A DNA stretch of 64,000 nt from Norana najaformis (taxonomy: Eukaryota; Annelida; Clitellata; Crassiclitellata; Hormogastridae). Position 1 is the first letter of the stretch, and every line of letters starts with the position of its first letter. The notes beneath the pieces were generated by a model. The model saw only the letters and a list, made by a program, of their open reading frames with translations, did no database searches and was not told the DNA's origin. Below are positions 1 through 11,097 of this stretch, piece by piece. The DNA is taken from NCBI GenBank assembly GCA_964023275.1, contig OZ029916.1, forward strand, positions 11,400,607 to 11,464,606, given 5' to 3'. The translations under genes were made by a program, and so were the position numbers.

Positions 1-460
1 GAAAATTATCAAAACATGTATATTTTGTGTGTTGCTGTATGCAGGTGAAACTTGGACACTGCACAGAAAAGATAAAGATATATTACTGGCAATTGAGATG
101 AGATATTACAGATGGATATTATACATCAGATGGCAACAGAAGCTCACAAGCGCTGCGGTGCGAAGACGAGTGGATTGTACAAGAAACATCGTGCAACAAG
201 TAATGGAGAGGAAACTGAATATCATTGGACAAATCCCCAGAATGGATAACATCAGGATGCAGGATGGCCCAGCAAATTGTGTTTGGAAGGATGGATGGCG
301 GAGGGATCAGAGGTAGACCGAACAGAGAACGGATGGCGTCAGAGACTGGTGCCTGAGGACCTACACAGGCTGAGTCTGTTGGCACAAGACAGAGGACAGT
401 GGAGATCTACAATGAACCGCGAGATCAACATCAATGGCCTATGAGCACATGGACCCAAGA
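1..460 (+). pseudogene. RTE-class LINE reverse transcriptase, C-terminal remnant
   Basis: The plus strand reads as the tail of an RTE-type non-LTR retrotransposon polyprotein. After a start cut by the window edge it has VLLYAGETWTL, matching the family's 'LLYGSETWTL' block. Next comes the region of RW/RR residues, ERKLNIIGQIPRMDN (the 'GHI.RM.D' block), and after a stop near 313 a frame reading LSLLAQDRGQWR, the usual closing block of these proteins. Several in-frame stops show it is dead. The catalytic part of the reverse transcriptase lies outside the window to the left, if it survives. No tail or target duplication could be placed. Family assignment rests on motif recognition, not on a database search. 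Confidence 0.7.
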
Positions 461-785
461 AGAAGAAAGAAAATTATACAATAATACATCCTTACTTGCC
501 GTACTGCAACAGTGTATGGGCTTGTAATTAACCCTGTCGTCTAAATCACCTAGTAATTATATAGAAACGAGCTGATCGTACATTATGGAGACTCTGCTGG
601 GGGTGGATCTCTTCCAAACTGGTCTTTTATGACCTAGGCATTTTGAAGCTGTACTGAATAACAAAACTGCAAAGTTGTTTGTTCATGTACCGCTATAAGA
701 ATAATTTGTTACCATCAACGTTTCGTAGTTATTTTAAAACTGTTTCAGCAATTACGGTCATTACGCCAGATTGTAATTTTATAAT
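461..785. other. Unassigned AT-rich spacer
   Basis: No open frame, RNA gene or repeat was recognised between the RTE remnant and the L2/CR1 tail. Confidence 0.4.
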
Positions 786-955
786 TGTAATTTGAAATTT
801 ATAAAGTGCCTCTTAGAGGACAAACTCAATAGAGGCGCTTCCGACCCGAACAAGTAGAATCCCTGTTAAACAGTAGTCTTCAGACGCCTGCGGAACACTG
901 AGAGGGAGAGAAAGGAGCTCAGGTCGCAATTCAGATGCTGTTTGAGTTATAGTCA
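786..955 (-). repeat. L2/CR1-type LINE 3' end, copy 1
   Basis: This stretch matches 51075-51270 over most of its length: both have 'atttataaag', the block around 'agaggcgcttcc'/'agaggtgcttcc', 'gtcttcagacgcctg' and 'gagaaaggagctca'. A third, inverted copy of its terminal part is at 54470-54545. On the minus strand it corresponds to the end of a LINE coding region, 3' UTR and short AT-rich tail. This copy keeps CpGs that are TpG/CpA in the 51-kb copy. Confidence 0.7.
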
Positions 956-1140
956 AAAATTTGCACGTACTAAAATGAGGACATTTTCTGTTGTTTTGGT
1001 TGGACCAACTATAGCATTGGGATCTCCTTATCTCATCAGCTTACTTATCTAACCACTCTGCACCAGTTTAAGAAGCACATTGCTCAATTTTTTATTCAAA
1101 TGAAAGACTGTTTAAGATCAGTTATTTATTTGCATGTAAT

Positions 1141-2124
1141 TTGTTGAGTAATATCTGTGGCGTTCTCGGTCGGGCTAACTGTTCATGGGGTGGGGGTAAC
1201 TCTAGCCCAGTTCTACGCTCAGAGCCACCCACCTCACTGCCCCTTGCACTCTCACTGTACAATGGTCTTCCCGTATCATCTCTTCGAATAGTGTCTGTTT
1301 TCTCCGAGGAAGGCCTAGGATGGGTCTCTTCCATAAGAGAATCAACACTAACTCTCGGTCTCGGAATCCGACTTTGCCTCTTCCGCGGTCGCCGGATGGG
1401 CAACGTCCTGAGGATGGCCTTTACTCAGAATAGGGTTCTTCCTTTACCGGCAATAGTCGTTCCTTTTCTGCGTGAGGACTTTCTCGTAATCACCATTCTA
1501 CATCTTGTAACTCTTCCGTTGCTGCCAATATTTTCGGACACCAGTCGTTTCCTCGGTTCCGAGAACAGAGAAGTCTTACGACGAGCCTCTGCATCTTTCC
1601 GCCCTAGGTACATAGATATCGGGCGAGACATCTTCCAGTTATCACTATCTGTCTCTCGCTCCATCTCCGGGTACTTCCGAGGACTTCCGAAGCAAGTTTC
1701 CATGTCAAGTCTCTGTATTGGCAATTATCGGCCAACACTGCTTCAGGGTTTGGGATACCCCTATGGTACACTCAAGAGAAGTTCCCCTCTCTAACCTTCT
1801 GTAAAACACACGGACCTTGTACCGACCTACGCACGAGGGGGCCCTTCCCCGCACTTCAGTCAGTCTTCTGATCAGTGGGTGGCGACAAGCATATAGAGGA
1901 GTCGGTATCTTCCCGTGTCGACTCCGGTGTTATCGGGGAACCGACCCGGACTATGTATGATGTACCGGGTATTTTCTTGGTCTGCGTTAGTTTCCGGTCT
2001 CTTACGTACCGGGACTTCACTTGGTCTGCGTTATGATCCGCGGGTCTTCCCGTATCCCCGCTGTCTGAATTTCGACCGGGAGAACCGAGGCCGCGACTTT
2101 ACCCGAGTTTCGCACAACCTGTTA
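1141..2124. other. CpG-rich block, unrecognised
   Basis: Base composition changes abruptly near 1140: the sequence becomes GC- and CpG-rich, with many 'cttcc', 'tctcg' and 'ccggg' words. A 217-codon plus-strand frame (1141-1794) and minus-strand frames (1122-1403, 1425-1724) overlap here. None shows recognisable motifs; long frames on both strands are expected in GC-rich DNA. It leads into the degenerate tandem repeat at 2125-2880, so the whole block may be an old satellite or a regulatory part of a retroelement. Confidence 0.35.
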
Positions 2125-2880
2125 TCTTCCAACTATCGTGACTTACTCGACCGTCTGCGACGTTCCAGCAAGGTGGGCCTGAGCCCTGCTGGACCAACGG
2201 AGCCAGTCAGAAATCAGACAGATTGGTTTGTTTCGGTTGCGACCGCCTTAGGAGCGCACGGACCAGTTTTCCATAGGGCACGGGTTTTCTCGTACGGCAA
2301 ATGATACCCCTAGGGTTCACACAGACCTGTCTACTCGTCCTTCCCCGCGCCTCGCCCAGCGTCTGCTCCCAACTATCGTGACTTACGTAGACCATCTCGC
2401 GACTTTCCAACAGGGTGGGCCCGAGCCCTGCCGGACCAACGGAGCCAGTCAGAAATCAGACAGATTGGCTCGCAACGGCTGCGACGTTCCCGGGAGCGCA
2501 CTGATCAGATTTTTCTCTTACGCGGTCAAAGGGGTAGCTTCCGCAACTTTCCCGCTTGTTTTACACAGACCTGTATTTATTTCTTACGAACGGGGTCTTC
2601 CCCCGGGTTCTGTCCAACCTCAGCGTCCACCGTCGTGGCTAAGGCCGCCTCGCGATCTACGGCAGAGTGGGCCCTCGCTCTAACCGGATCGACGCCGTCA
2701 GCCCGAAACCAGACAGTGATTATCTTGGTCGTCCCGCCGGGAGCACACAGATTAGTCTTTTCCGCGGACTCTCTCGTCCGTATATTTTATCGTAACCGGG
2801 ACCGTATCGAACACGGGCTTCTCCGGACGTCACCCTCATCCGTATGTATGTATTTGTATACGCTATGAATTCGCTCACAG
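2125..2880. repeat. Degenerate CpG-rich tandem repeat, about 240-260 bp units
   Basis: Three diverged units can be aligned by eye, starting near 2125, 2366 and 2629. The first two share 'caactatcgtgacttac' and 'ccaacggagccagtcagaaa' with the same spacing. The third retains 'gtgggccct' and a 'ccagacagt' block in the same order. Unit lengths are about 241 and 263 bp. All three are unusually CpG-rich. No protein motif was recognised. It could be a minisatellite or an internally repeated retroelement region. Confidence 0.6.
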
Positions 2881-2960
2881 AACGATATCAAAGCACTGTA
2901 ACTCGTATATGTGAAAGCACGCATCCATCCTTCACGGCTATAGCAACAGAACGCACGACA

Positions 2961-5599
2961 CCTCTTAGTCAACCCCTTCTACGCGTTTTACTTATGTAGT
3001 GTCACGCTCGATAAAACGTGAATAAAAGTGTCTAACCGTTACCGATTTCTTGCCATAAAACAAACATTTAGGGGCCTATAAATTTAAACAATTTTATCCA
3101 TTACTTTACTACAATTATACTAAGAAGTTTGCACGGCCTAATTATTAAGCTATTATTAGATTAAACTTAAATTTAATAAAAAAATAATTTCTAAAAATCC
3201 TACACATAAAGCGGCCGAACCGTGCACATAAGCACAGCACTTAATGGCTACTTAACGCGGGTCATAACTACTCCCGCCTCCTACCCAACAGGCTTGTCTT
3301 GTGGTCGATCCGCCACATATCTATGAGCAAACAAGTCGACTTGGATATAGAGTAGCCAACATCAACATGATTAAACAGGCGCTTAATAAATTTGTTACCT
3401 GTTTTGTAACCTATACAACCCATGTAAAAAATGCAATTTGATTTTGTAATAGGGTAGCTCTAATGAGCGGGGCCAACGGTTCCTTGTGAGTTTCCCTTTG
3501 ACAATCGATGTCACGGTTTATGTGAATGTTAATTTTCGTTAACGGTTGGCGATCAATAAAATATTTGTTCAGTTCAGGTCAATACCACGCATTTTTGAGC
3601 TGACTAAGGAAAAATGACGCAACATCGATTAAACTATCAGAAGGGCTTGACCAAATTTTTGGTTAATATCTGAATGATAGAGAAATTCAGAGATTAAGAG
3701 GCTATTATGACAATGTGGAAAAACCTAGTAGGACTAGGATAAGGGCCTTTCTAAAAGAATGAGCACTAACAGTGTCGTAATCAAAGTAACAAATGTTAAA
3801 CGGTTGTTTGGTTGCCAATGCAAAGGCGAAAAAGGAAAGAGCTGATATATGCCACAATCTACACTTACCAATAGAAGTCGGGTGGTAGCGCGATGCAGGT
3901 GCAACAGATGAAGATGAGCGCAAAAACAACTCGGTGCAAACCACCTGTCGATGACGTCATAGTTCCTAATATTTCCTGAAGAAGTTTGAGCAATTCCAGT
4001 GCTTCTGTATCTTACAATTGGCAAAATATCAATAAAAAATTCATATTTTACTAGAAGTATAGTGACCGAATCAGTATTCATGCATCTCACTGAAATATTG
4101 GTTTAAATATTTTGATTCTTTCCGACGGTAAAGACTCAAAATATTCGCTGCATCAATACTCTGTGTTCTGTGTGTAACAGACAGCGGCGGAAACACAGTT
4201 TAAGAAAACTGCAAGTATTAGGATGGCATGTTGGCCGCTTTACTGCCGAGCCTTGTTAGAACGCTGCTCTTTATGATCTTTTTAGACCAATGCCCCGAGA
4301 TTGTTCTGTCGCTGCTTAGCCGAAAATAGAACTGCGCCAGTGAGCATTTTCTGATAGACGAACGTAGCAGTTGGGCGGTTTCCTACTTGGTCATTTTGAA
4401 GGTGACTTTTTCAATCGGCTGTATAAGGTGAAATTAGCACTGCATGGTAGCAGATTACTCTAATTTCCTAATGCGTGCTTGATGTAGACAGTGAAAAACA
4501 TTACAAGAGATAGGCAAAATGTGCAGAGGATGAATATAAAGACTGTCTATAAAGACCCTTTCCTTCGATAAAACAACTAATGAGCGAAAGCCTCTAAGTA
4601 GCTTCTCTAATGGTCGGACAAAATGTCGGCTGAAAACTGTCCTCAACAAAATGTCACAAGGACAAATATCGCTCGACGGAATGTATCAGATGCATGTACG
4701 TATTGAAGCATTTGTATTGCGGCTTTTAAAACCTCTCAAAACTGCTGCAGGAAAAACTTTCTATCCAGTCTAAACTGATGCGACTTAAGGTAAACGGAGA
4801 ATGCACGTTGAGCTAAACCATATGAAGAAGCGTTATACTGAGTGGAAGATTGTCCCAATATGCGCAAAACTGTATGGTAAAATGGTAGAAATACATATAA
4901 AATAAAAAGAGAAAAATGTTAATTTGTGTCTATATAAAGTTATGTTCTTTAAAGTTTAACGTAGATTCTGTGTAAACTTAAATGTAATAAATACCTTACT
5001 CGACTACTTTCTAGTCGGACAGTCTGGGTTAAAACTGCATGACAATTATTGCGTTTATGGTAATAAATCTGAGATTAATGAGTGACGACAATCAATTCAA
5101 TTTCAAACTTTGAATTTACACCTATCCAATGGTTCGTACCTTCCCTAGGTAGGCCTACGGGGCGCAATTCGTTCTGTTTGAATCTCTCTTCGCTACAGAG
5201 ACTCATTCTTTCTACACGGGTCTTTTATGAGTCAACAACTACTAAGCAACTGTTGGTTAATAATAATGCTCTGAGATTGTGCCCTGTAACTTAAACACTT
5301 TATAGACAAATCTACGAAACAAGTACTTGCCCCTGAATTACATTCCAGATCTGTGACACAATTTAAGCTCAGTGATTTCAAACTGAATGGTGTTACATTG
5401 TGCATAAAGAAAGAGAAAGTCAAAAGTTCCGACAAAAGAAACATTTCTGCAAGAATTGAATACCATAAAATTCACATTATGCAGAACTGGATATGCACTT
5501 GAATGAATTTGCAAACCTAACAGCCTACAATACAAGATTTGCCCACGCTGCAGGCTAGAATTTGATAAGTGAAATCGGCGTCTGACTAACTTATTTTAA
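2961..5599. other. Unassigned spacer
   Basis: After the CpG-rich block the sequence returns to AT-rich. The longest frame is 118 codons on the minus strand (3734-4090), overlapped by a 79-codon frame in another phase, and neither shows known motifs. 'aataaaat' lies near 3556 and 'aaataaaaag' near 4902, but there is no transcript to attach these to. Nothing else was recognised. Confidence 0.35.
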
Positions 5600-6110
5600 G
5601 TCTGTGATGCTCGGTGTTGCTGTCTGCTGGGCTGCGGAATCAAGTCGACAGACGAACAAACGCAGCTGTTCAACGGATTGTCCTGCGTGCGACGGGCTTT
5701 TTAAAGCAGTCGCCTGCAGACGTTCTGTTTAGTTTCATGCGTATGTCCGGGGCCTTGACACGGGGCGCAGACAGGTGGCTCTGCGGACATAGTTGCGTAG
5801 GCGAATGGTGCACCTGTCTTCTGGCCAGTGTTCTGGATTGGGTGTCTGCAGACGGAGTTGGCTGCTGTCAGTCGACTTAGTCGGGGCGTGGCCTGCCGAT
5901 TCTTTTCGCATCGGTAAACAGTGAGCCGGATGGTGATCTCCGATCCTGGGCTTCTGCTGCTGGAGATAACATCCTTCCCGCGACAATGCTTAAGACGCAC
6001 GCTGTTTAATAATTCAGCCGGTCGTCCAGTTATTTTCGGACGGAATGACTGACATCGTAATAACACAACCGAATCTTTTATGTATTGCGTTTTGTAAGTG
6101 GTCATTCGTC
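5600..6110. other. CpG-rich block with overlapping open frames, unrecognised
   Basis: An island of CpG-rich sequence carries an 88-codon plus frame (5614-5880) and a 134-codon minus frame (5701-6105) overlapping it. 'ctgcagacg' and 'gcagac' words recur (5714, 5768, 5847). Neither product resembles a family I know, and no splice structure tied to a neighbour is visible. It may be an unmethylated regulatory island or an old repeat; a real exon cannot be excluded. Confidence 0.3.
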
Positions 6111-6479
6111 GTTCGAAGTCGATGCCAAGTGGTTTTCATATGGTGACGACGATGATCGACTCAATTGTAATAGAAATTGCTGTTGTACGATAAATTTTTC
6201 AGACTGATCGGAAAATGTCAGCTCAGCTTTAACAAACCAGCACAATAATTTCAGATGCAATGCTAAGCGCAGTGATAATTTCTGCGATTGCAATTGTAAA
6301 GGCGAGCCTGATCTTGCTTGAGAAAAGTGGGACCAGAAAAAGCCACATGCATCACCAGCATAAGCCACCACTGCCTGGTTAGATACATTGGTTAAGGCGT
6401 ATACGTCAAGGCACCTCTGTGCGTGATAGTAACGGTTCCCGTCTCGGCGTGGCTTATTTCAGAGACTTGAATCTCGGGT

Positions 6480-6560
6480 TAGAGCGATACGTACTAGGGA
6501 ACCTTAAGTGGCGTGACGCCCATTCAAACAAGCAGCGGTGGTGTAGGATCCCAACCGATT
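6480..6560. repeat. Short dispersed repeat, copy 1
   Basis: 'gcccattcaaac' with the flanking 'ccttaagtggcgtgacg' and 'agcagcggtggtg' matches the segment near 8120-8165, and the similarity extends left to a 'gtactaggg' word in both. The repeat is about 80-100 bp. Its source is unknown; it could be a SINE or MITE fragment. Confidence 0.6.
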
Positions 6561-8074
6561 AATTCATTGAAAAAATGAGCAGGGTTGAGGCTATACGGTC
6601 GCTATAGAAAAACGTGTGCATTTTACATGTACATAAGGGAAGCAGGTCCGTTCTTAGGCTGCATCTCGCCTGTATGCAAGAATTTTATTGCTGTCCTTAA
6701 AGTATTAGATAGGCCTACATTCTAAAGTAACATTTCTACAACAACAGCAACGTCCTATGTAAAACACATGAAGCCCATACGGAAATATTGTCATATGTAT
6801 AACGAGACCCTCGGAATCCTGAATCTGTCTATTAAATATGAAGGATCCCTAAATGGGCATCCATCTTGTTTCTTGGACTTCACTCTACAGGTTATTGTAA
6901 TGTTATGCTAATGAATCCTGAATATAAATTTTTCAAATAATTATCGATGTTGTCTCTGTGTTAGAAGACGACAGTGATATATGGTGTTAGAATAAGACAT
7001 TGAAATCTTGAGGACTATAAGTATCTTTGGAGTTAGCTAAATCGAAATCTGTGCAACAATCTCTAGTGAAAGAAAGGTGTCCTGCTTGGAGAAAGCAATG
7101 TTTCATTTGTTAGGGCCATAACCACTTTTCAGTTAGAAGTCCCGATAAGAATAAGAAGAAAATGCTGTAGTTAGTTGAAAAATCCTCATAGTAAGAGAGC
7201 GATACTGATTCAGTCATGGTTGTGGAAACCATTGCAGCAAGATATCTTAAGCTGATCCATCCAACCCGCCGCCTTCTGATTTCTCTCAACCTAAAAACAA
7301 GCAACTTTGTTCATCCTTTAGCATCTTTGGACCCTCTACCCTTTACCATCTTTAGCACCCCCTGGCAATTATTTGCTATATAGCAAGCTCCGTTTCTGTT
7401 GTTGTTTCTGCTGCCAATTCTGTTGCTGCAGAAAGCAAAAAACTGATTTTAAGATTTCATGAAGCAGAGTCCACGCGTCTTTCCATTAAATATTCGTAGC
7501 AGATGAAATCTGTCGGTCTGTCTGCGTCGCGTGCACAAAGGCCTTAGCGGCTGCCGAAAAGAAAAGCTCTCTGCGTCGGCCTGATTACCGCTTTTAATTA
7601 CGCTTATAGCTTTCCAGGCAGAATACAAACGTTTTTAAACGTTTTGTTTTTAGTTGGAGCCGTTGAATGATAGCGTGCATTACAATGTAAACATCCAGCT
7701 ATCGTTGTGGAAACACTGGTAAGCTACCAGCTAGTTTAAAAATGTTTTTCTAGTGCTAATAAAACGTTTGTAGAAAATTTTAGTTAATGCTTTAGACGAC
7801 TGGTTTTCACATATTTCGACTGCGTTCTGTACAAGATAAAATGCTAACATTTTTAACGCTGAGCAGATTTATGTTATCACCATTTCACAAACGCCTCAGT
7901 AACGTTGCAGAAATTTGTTAGGTTACGAAAGTTTACGTAGCGTACCTAAAACGTCTGTCCAAAATTTAAGTTCATTCTTGTAGTAACGCTACATAAATAA
8001 CATACTTATAACATTGCATCTATGGAGTGCAAGAAGAAGTGAGTCGGTAACAATATCTAGGTACAGTTTAAAAT
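6561..8074. other. Unassigned spacer
   Basis: No motif-bearing frame or recognised repeat. The longest open frame is 64 codons on the minus strand (7110-7304), with no visible homology. A CpG-containing patch lies around 7470-7590. Confidence 0.35.
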
Positions 8075-8165
8075 CTGGTATCGAGTACTAGGGCTAGCAG
8101 GGCCCGTACACGAGGACCTTAAATGGCGTGGCGCCCATTCAAACTGGCAGCGGTAGTGAAGGATC
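8075..8165. repeat. Short dispersed repeat, copy 2
   Basis: Second copy of the repeat at 6480-6560, sharing 'gcccattcaaac', 'ccttaa.tggcgtg.cg', 'gcagcggt' and a terminal 'aggatc'. Both are in the same orientation. Confidence 0.6.
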
Positions 8166-8578
8166 TAATCTAATACAGTATAATCTAAAGATTTCTATGG
8201 TACAGTTACTGTAATGCCCAAATCATTAGTAGGTGGTCGCTTCAAGTGAAAATCGGAGTCAAAAATCACACTGTTGGAGAAGCCGGGTCGAATTCCAATA
8301 GGTTAGAGAAACCAGAAACCAGGCTACGGTGCATAAGCAAGTTATATTAAGTTTAGACCTGAATGACATCAGAGAATTGGCAGGACGAACTGAACTGGGC
8401 AGTGAATTCCAAACTTTGGACCAGCTATCGAGAAGGCCCGAGAGCCCAAAACTGCAGTGGAAATTTGGAAAACAACAAGGGTTTTAGTTTTTGCGTAAAT
8501 ATAGATTGTAAATGTTGGCTAATTTAGTCGTACGAGTTAGTGTAATTTGTACTGACCATTATGGAACAGTTAGGCGAG

Positions 8579-8582
<4 letters not shown>

Positions 8583-8639
<57 letters not shown>

Positions 8640-8664
8640 AGAGAAAGAGAAAGAGAGAGAGAGA
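8583..8664. repeat. (GA)n microsatellite
   Basis: About 24 uninterrupted GA units are followed by GAAA/GA variants. The open frame through it (8512-8832) encodes an Arg-Glu/Lys-Glu run produced by the repeat and is not evidence for a gene. Confidence 0.95.
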
Positions 8665-9130
8665 CGCGGAACAGAGGGACGCCGATCGGAAAGCAGAAAG
8701 GGAGAAGTAGTTGGGACAACAGATGGGAGAGCAAAGGAAGCGAAACGAAAGGGGTATTCGTTAAAAACGATCGAGGAGGCCTCAGGTTTCCGAAAAGAGC
8801 AAGAAAGGAAAATAAGACTGCATCTCGCTTAACCGCGCTAGGTTAACAGGCCGATGCGAATCAAAGACTCTGATGTCGCTGTAATGCTGCAAATTCGTTG
8901 TATATAGGCCTATACTTGTCAAAATACGTGCAAATAAGTTAGGCCTGCGTCTTGTTACTGACGGACAATCTCATCCAAGAACCCACGTCAGTTGCGCAAG
9001 TCCCCCGAAGAGTACGCCTCGTCTTATAATTTATTAGCACTGCTGCCACCAAGGTACTGAAAGAATATTTGTGTTCGCCGGCGGATCCTTTTGTCGAAGC
9101 AGACGGACACAGGACAACAGCCATTTTGTT
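8665..9130. other. Unassigned spacer
   Basis: Nothing recognised. A 61-codon minus frame (8939-9124) has no known motif. A palindromic 'aggcct' word, common in the left part of the window, occurs near 8907 and 8941. Confidence 0.3.
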
Positions 9131-9990
9131 TCAGTGTAGGACTGTTACTATGTCTAAATCTGCAAACCTTGTCAGAGGGTGTTTAACGTTACAAGCCATC
9201 TTGAGGGAGATATCGTAAGGGAAAATTGAATATGATGGCGTAGTAAAGGTTGTTTTGCTTGCAAACCTGGAAACGGTGTTTTACAGTAGATTGTAATATT
9301 GCATCGAAGTTCCGTACACAAATCATATGAGTTTGATTTGTAAACTTCAGGAAGTTATGAAGGTAATGTGAGCGTGTTTTTACCGATTATGATTCAGCAT
9401 GTTTTAAGCGCGTTTGAATTGAAGGTTTCCACGATGTAGGCCTAATGCAGATGAGTCACTGGGTTACTTACTTGTTTGTGACTGGCTTGAGGCGCACTGC
9501 GTGCTTATGGGCTGACGTCAGCAGTGATTCTTGCCGACGCGCAGTTTTATCATGTAGGCGCTTGCGGGAGAAAACGCCAAGCATACGTTGTGATTAGTCA
9601 GCGGATTTTCGGACAAACCCATAATTGCGCAATAGCGGAAGGCTCATCTAGATTTATCCACTGACTTGGCAGGAGCAGCCTACATAAAGCGATTGTGGGT
9701 GCGTTGAGAGCAGTGTGTGTAGAGTTTGTATCGAAAGTCTGTCGTGTGCTCAGTTGATTGTCTGAGTTAAGAATTCGTTGAGAGACTGTATATCAGTAAC
9801 CCACCACGAAGTACCTCTATAATTCAACTGTTCATTTTATTATAATTACGCAACAAAGCATTTGTTTTACGCAAGTTAACGCTATGTTACGAATCGGGCG
9901 AGAGTTGATGATTTGAAACCCGATCGATTGACATTTCGAAAGATCTTGGACATGATTTATGCAAGAAATCCATTCTATCACGAAATCCGT
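9131..9990 (+). mobile_element. LTR-like dispersed repeat, copy 1
   Basis: Segments match 38030-38920 in the same order: a 'ggactgt' start, 'gttttgc' and 'tttacag' words, 'gattcagcat'/'gagtcagcag', 'cagtgattcttg', 'acttggcagga', a TATA-like 'tacataaag' (9680s), 'aactgttcattt' and 'cagaaag'-like words after it. A TATA motif about 540 bp in, with conserved sequence both sides, is the layout of an LTR promoter (U3-R-U5). No gag or pol frame or primer binding site was recognised. This copy keeps many CpGs that are TpG or CpA in the other. Solo LTR is an inference; another promoter-bearing repeat remains possible. Confidence 0.5.
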
Positions 9991-10289
9991 CTCGCTGAGG
10001 TTCATTTAGGAGAGATAAGCATGAAGGTGTAATGTCCCAAATGAAGGAAATGTGTCAGACGGTTGGAGCCAAGTTTTGTTGACAGCAAGAATATATCTAC
10101 TGGATAATTAATCCAAGAAGTAGTTTGAGCGGAAGAGGAGCTTTTCGTGATAGATGTTAAGGGGGTAGAAGTTATCAACTGCACCACTTGCGCTACATTT
10201 CTTGTTGGCCTCCCTCTGGACCTGCATGTAGGCCTACATTTAACTATTCACCTTTCATCGACTTTTGAAAACTGCTCTTGGAAGCACCT

Positions 10290-10402
10290 CGGAGCAGATA
10301 TCGAAGAGGCGCTACATAACTGCTCTGAATGAATACATGAGTGGACGGAAGAATGAATGAACGAACGAACGAGTAATGAATGAATGAATAAATAAATGAA
10401 CC
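10290..10402 (+). repeat. CR1-like LINE 3' end with GAAT/GAAC tail
   Basis: 'gaggcgctacataactgctctgaatgaat' type sequence (quoted in part: 'gcgctacataactgctctga') resembles the end at 15000-15045 ('gctatataaatgttctga' then GAAT repeats). These short tandem tails mark 3' ends of CR1/L2-group LINEs. The tail here is an interrupted GAAT/GAAC/AAAT array up to 10402. Confidence 0.6.
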
Positions 10403-10859
10403 AATCATTTCCTGCACAGCACTCCAGCCAATTCAATATACGGGAAAATGGGCATAGATTTGAATAACCACGCTTCCAAGCGATCATCACCCGGTCACTA
10501 TATAATTGTAAAGGTTGGAGAATACATAAGTTCATGTCGTTGTTCTAGGCCGTACTATAATTGGTGGTGGTTTTTGTTTAAAATATTGTAATAAAATGCA
10601 CTGTTCAGTTTTTGCAGTTTAACTGCATTGCATCGTCGATAGTTCTTCAAAACGTTGTGACTGTTATACAAGCTTTTGTAGGCCTATGGATATTTGCTAT
10701 TATAGCCCACTGGAATAAGCTGTTCTTATTGAAGGCCAATTCCATTAACTTTTAAACTGAACTTATATAATTTGTAAACTTCTATCTAGCTGTATGTTTA
10801 GTAGCTCATAGTCACTTTAACGTACGCTCAATGACCTGTATTAATGTATTAAACAGTTT
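10403..10859. other. Unassigned AT-rich spacer
   Basis: Nothing recognised apart from an 'aggcct' palindrome near 10681. Confidence 0.3.
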
Positions 10860-11097
10860 CTCAAAAGCCGCCTCTAGAGAAGGAGATTCTCTTTAACTGC
10901 TGTCCAATTTGAATGTAACTCAGAAAATATCGCTCTAGCCTCACTGCATATATCTTACCTCTAACAACCTTCTAAATCGCAACCAATCTGCCTACATCAA
11001 ACACAACTCAACTGAAACGGTCGTGTCCTCTCTGTGCAGCAAACTTATCATGGCGATAGGCCGTCAACAAGTCTCTTGCCTCTATCCTTACTGGTCA

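Noticed and set aside
1141-1794. 217-codon frame as a gene
   Set aside because: It lies in a GC-rich, stop-poor block with equally long frames on the other strand and no recognisable domain.
8270-8300. tRNA-like B box 'gggtcgaattcc'
   Set aside because: No matching A box, anticodon arm or acceptor pairing could be built around it.
8512-8832. 106-codon frame with Arg-Glu repeats
   Set aside because: Product of the GA microsatellite; no splice or homology support.
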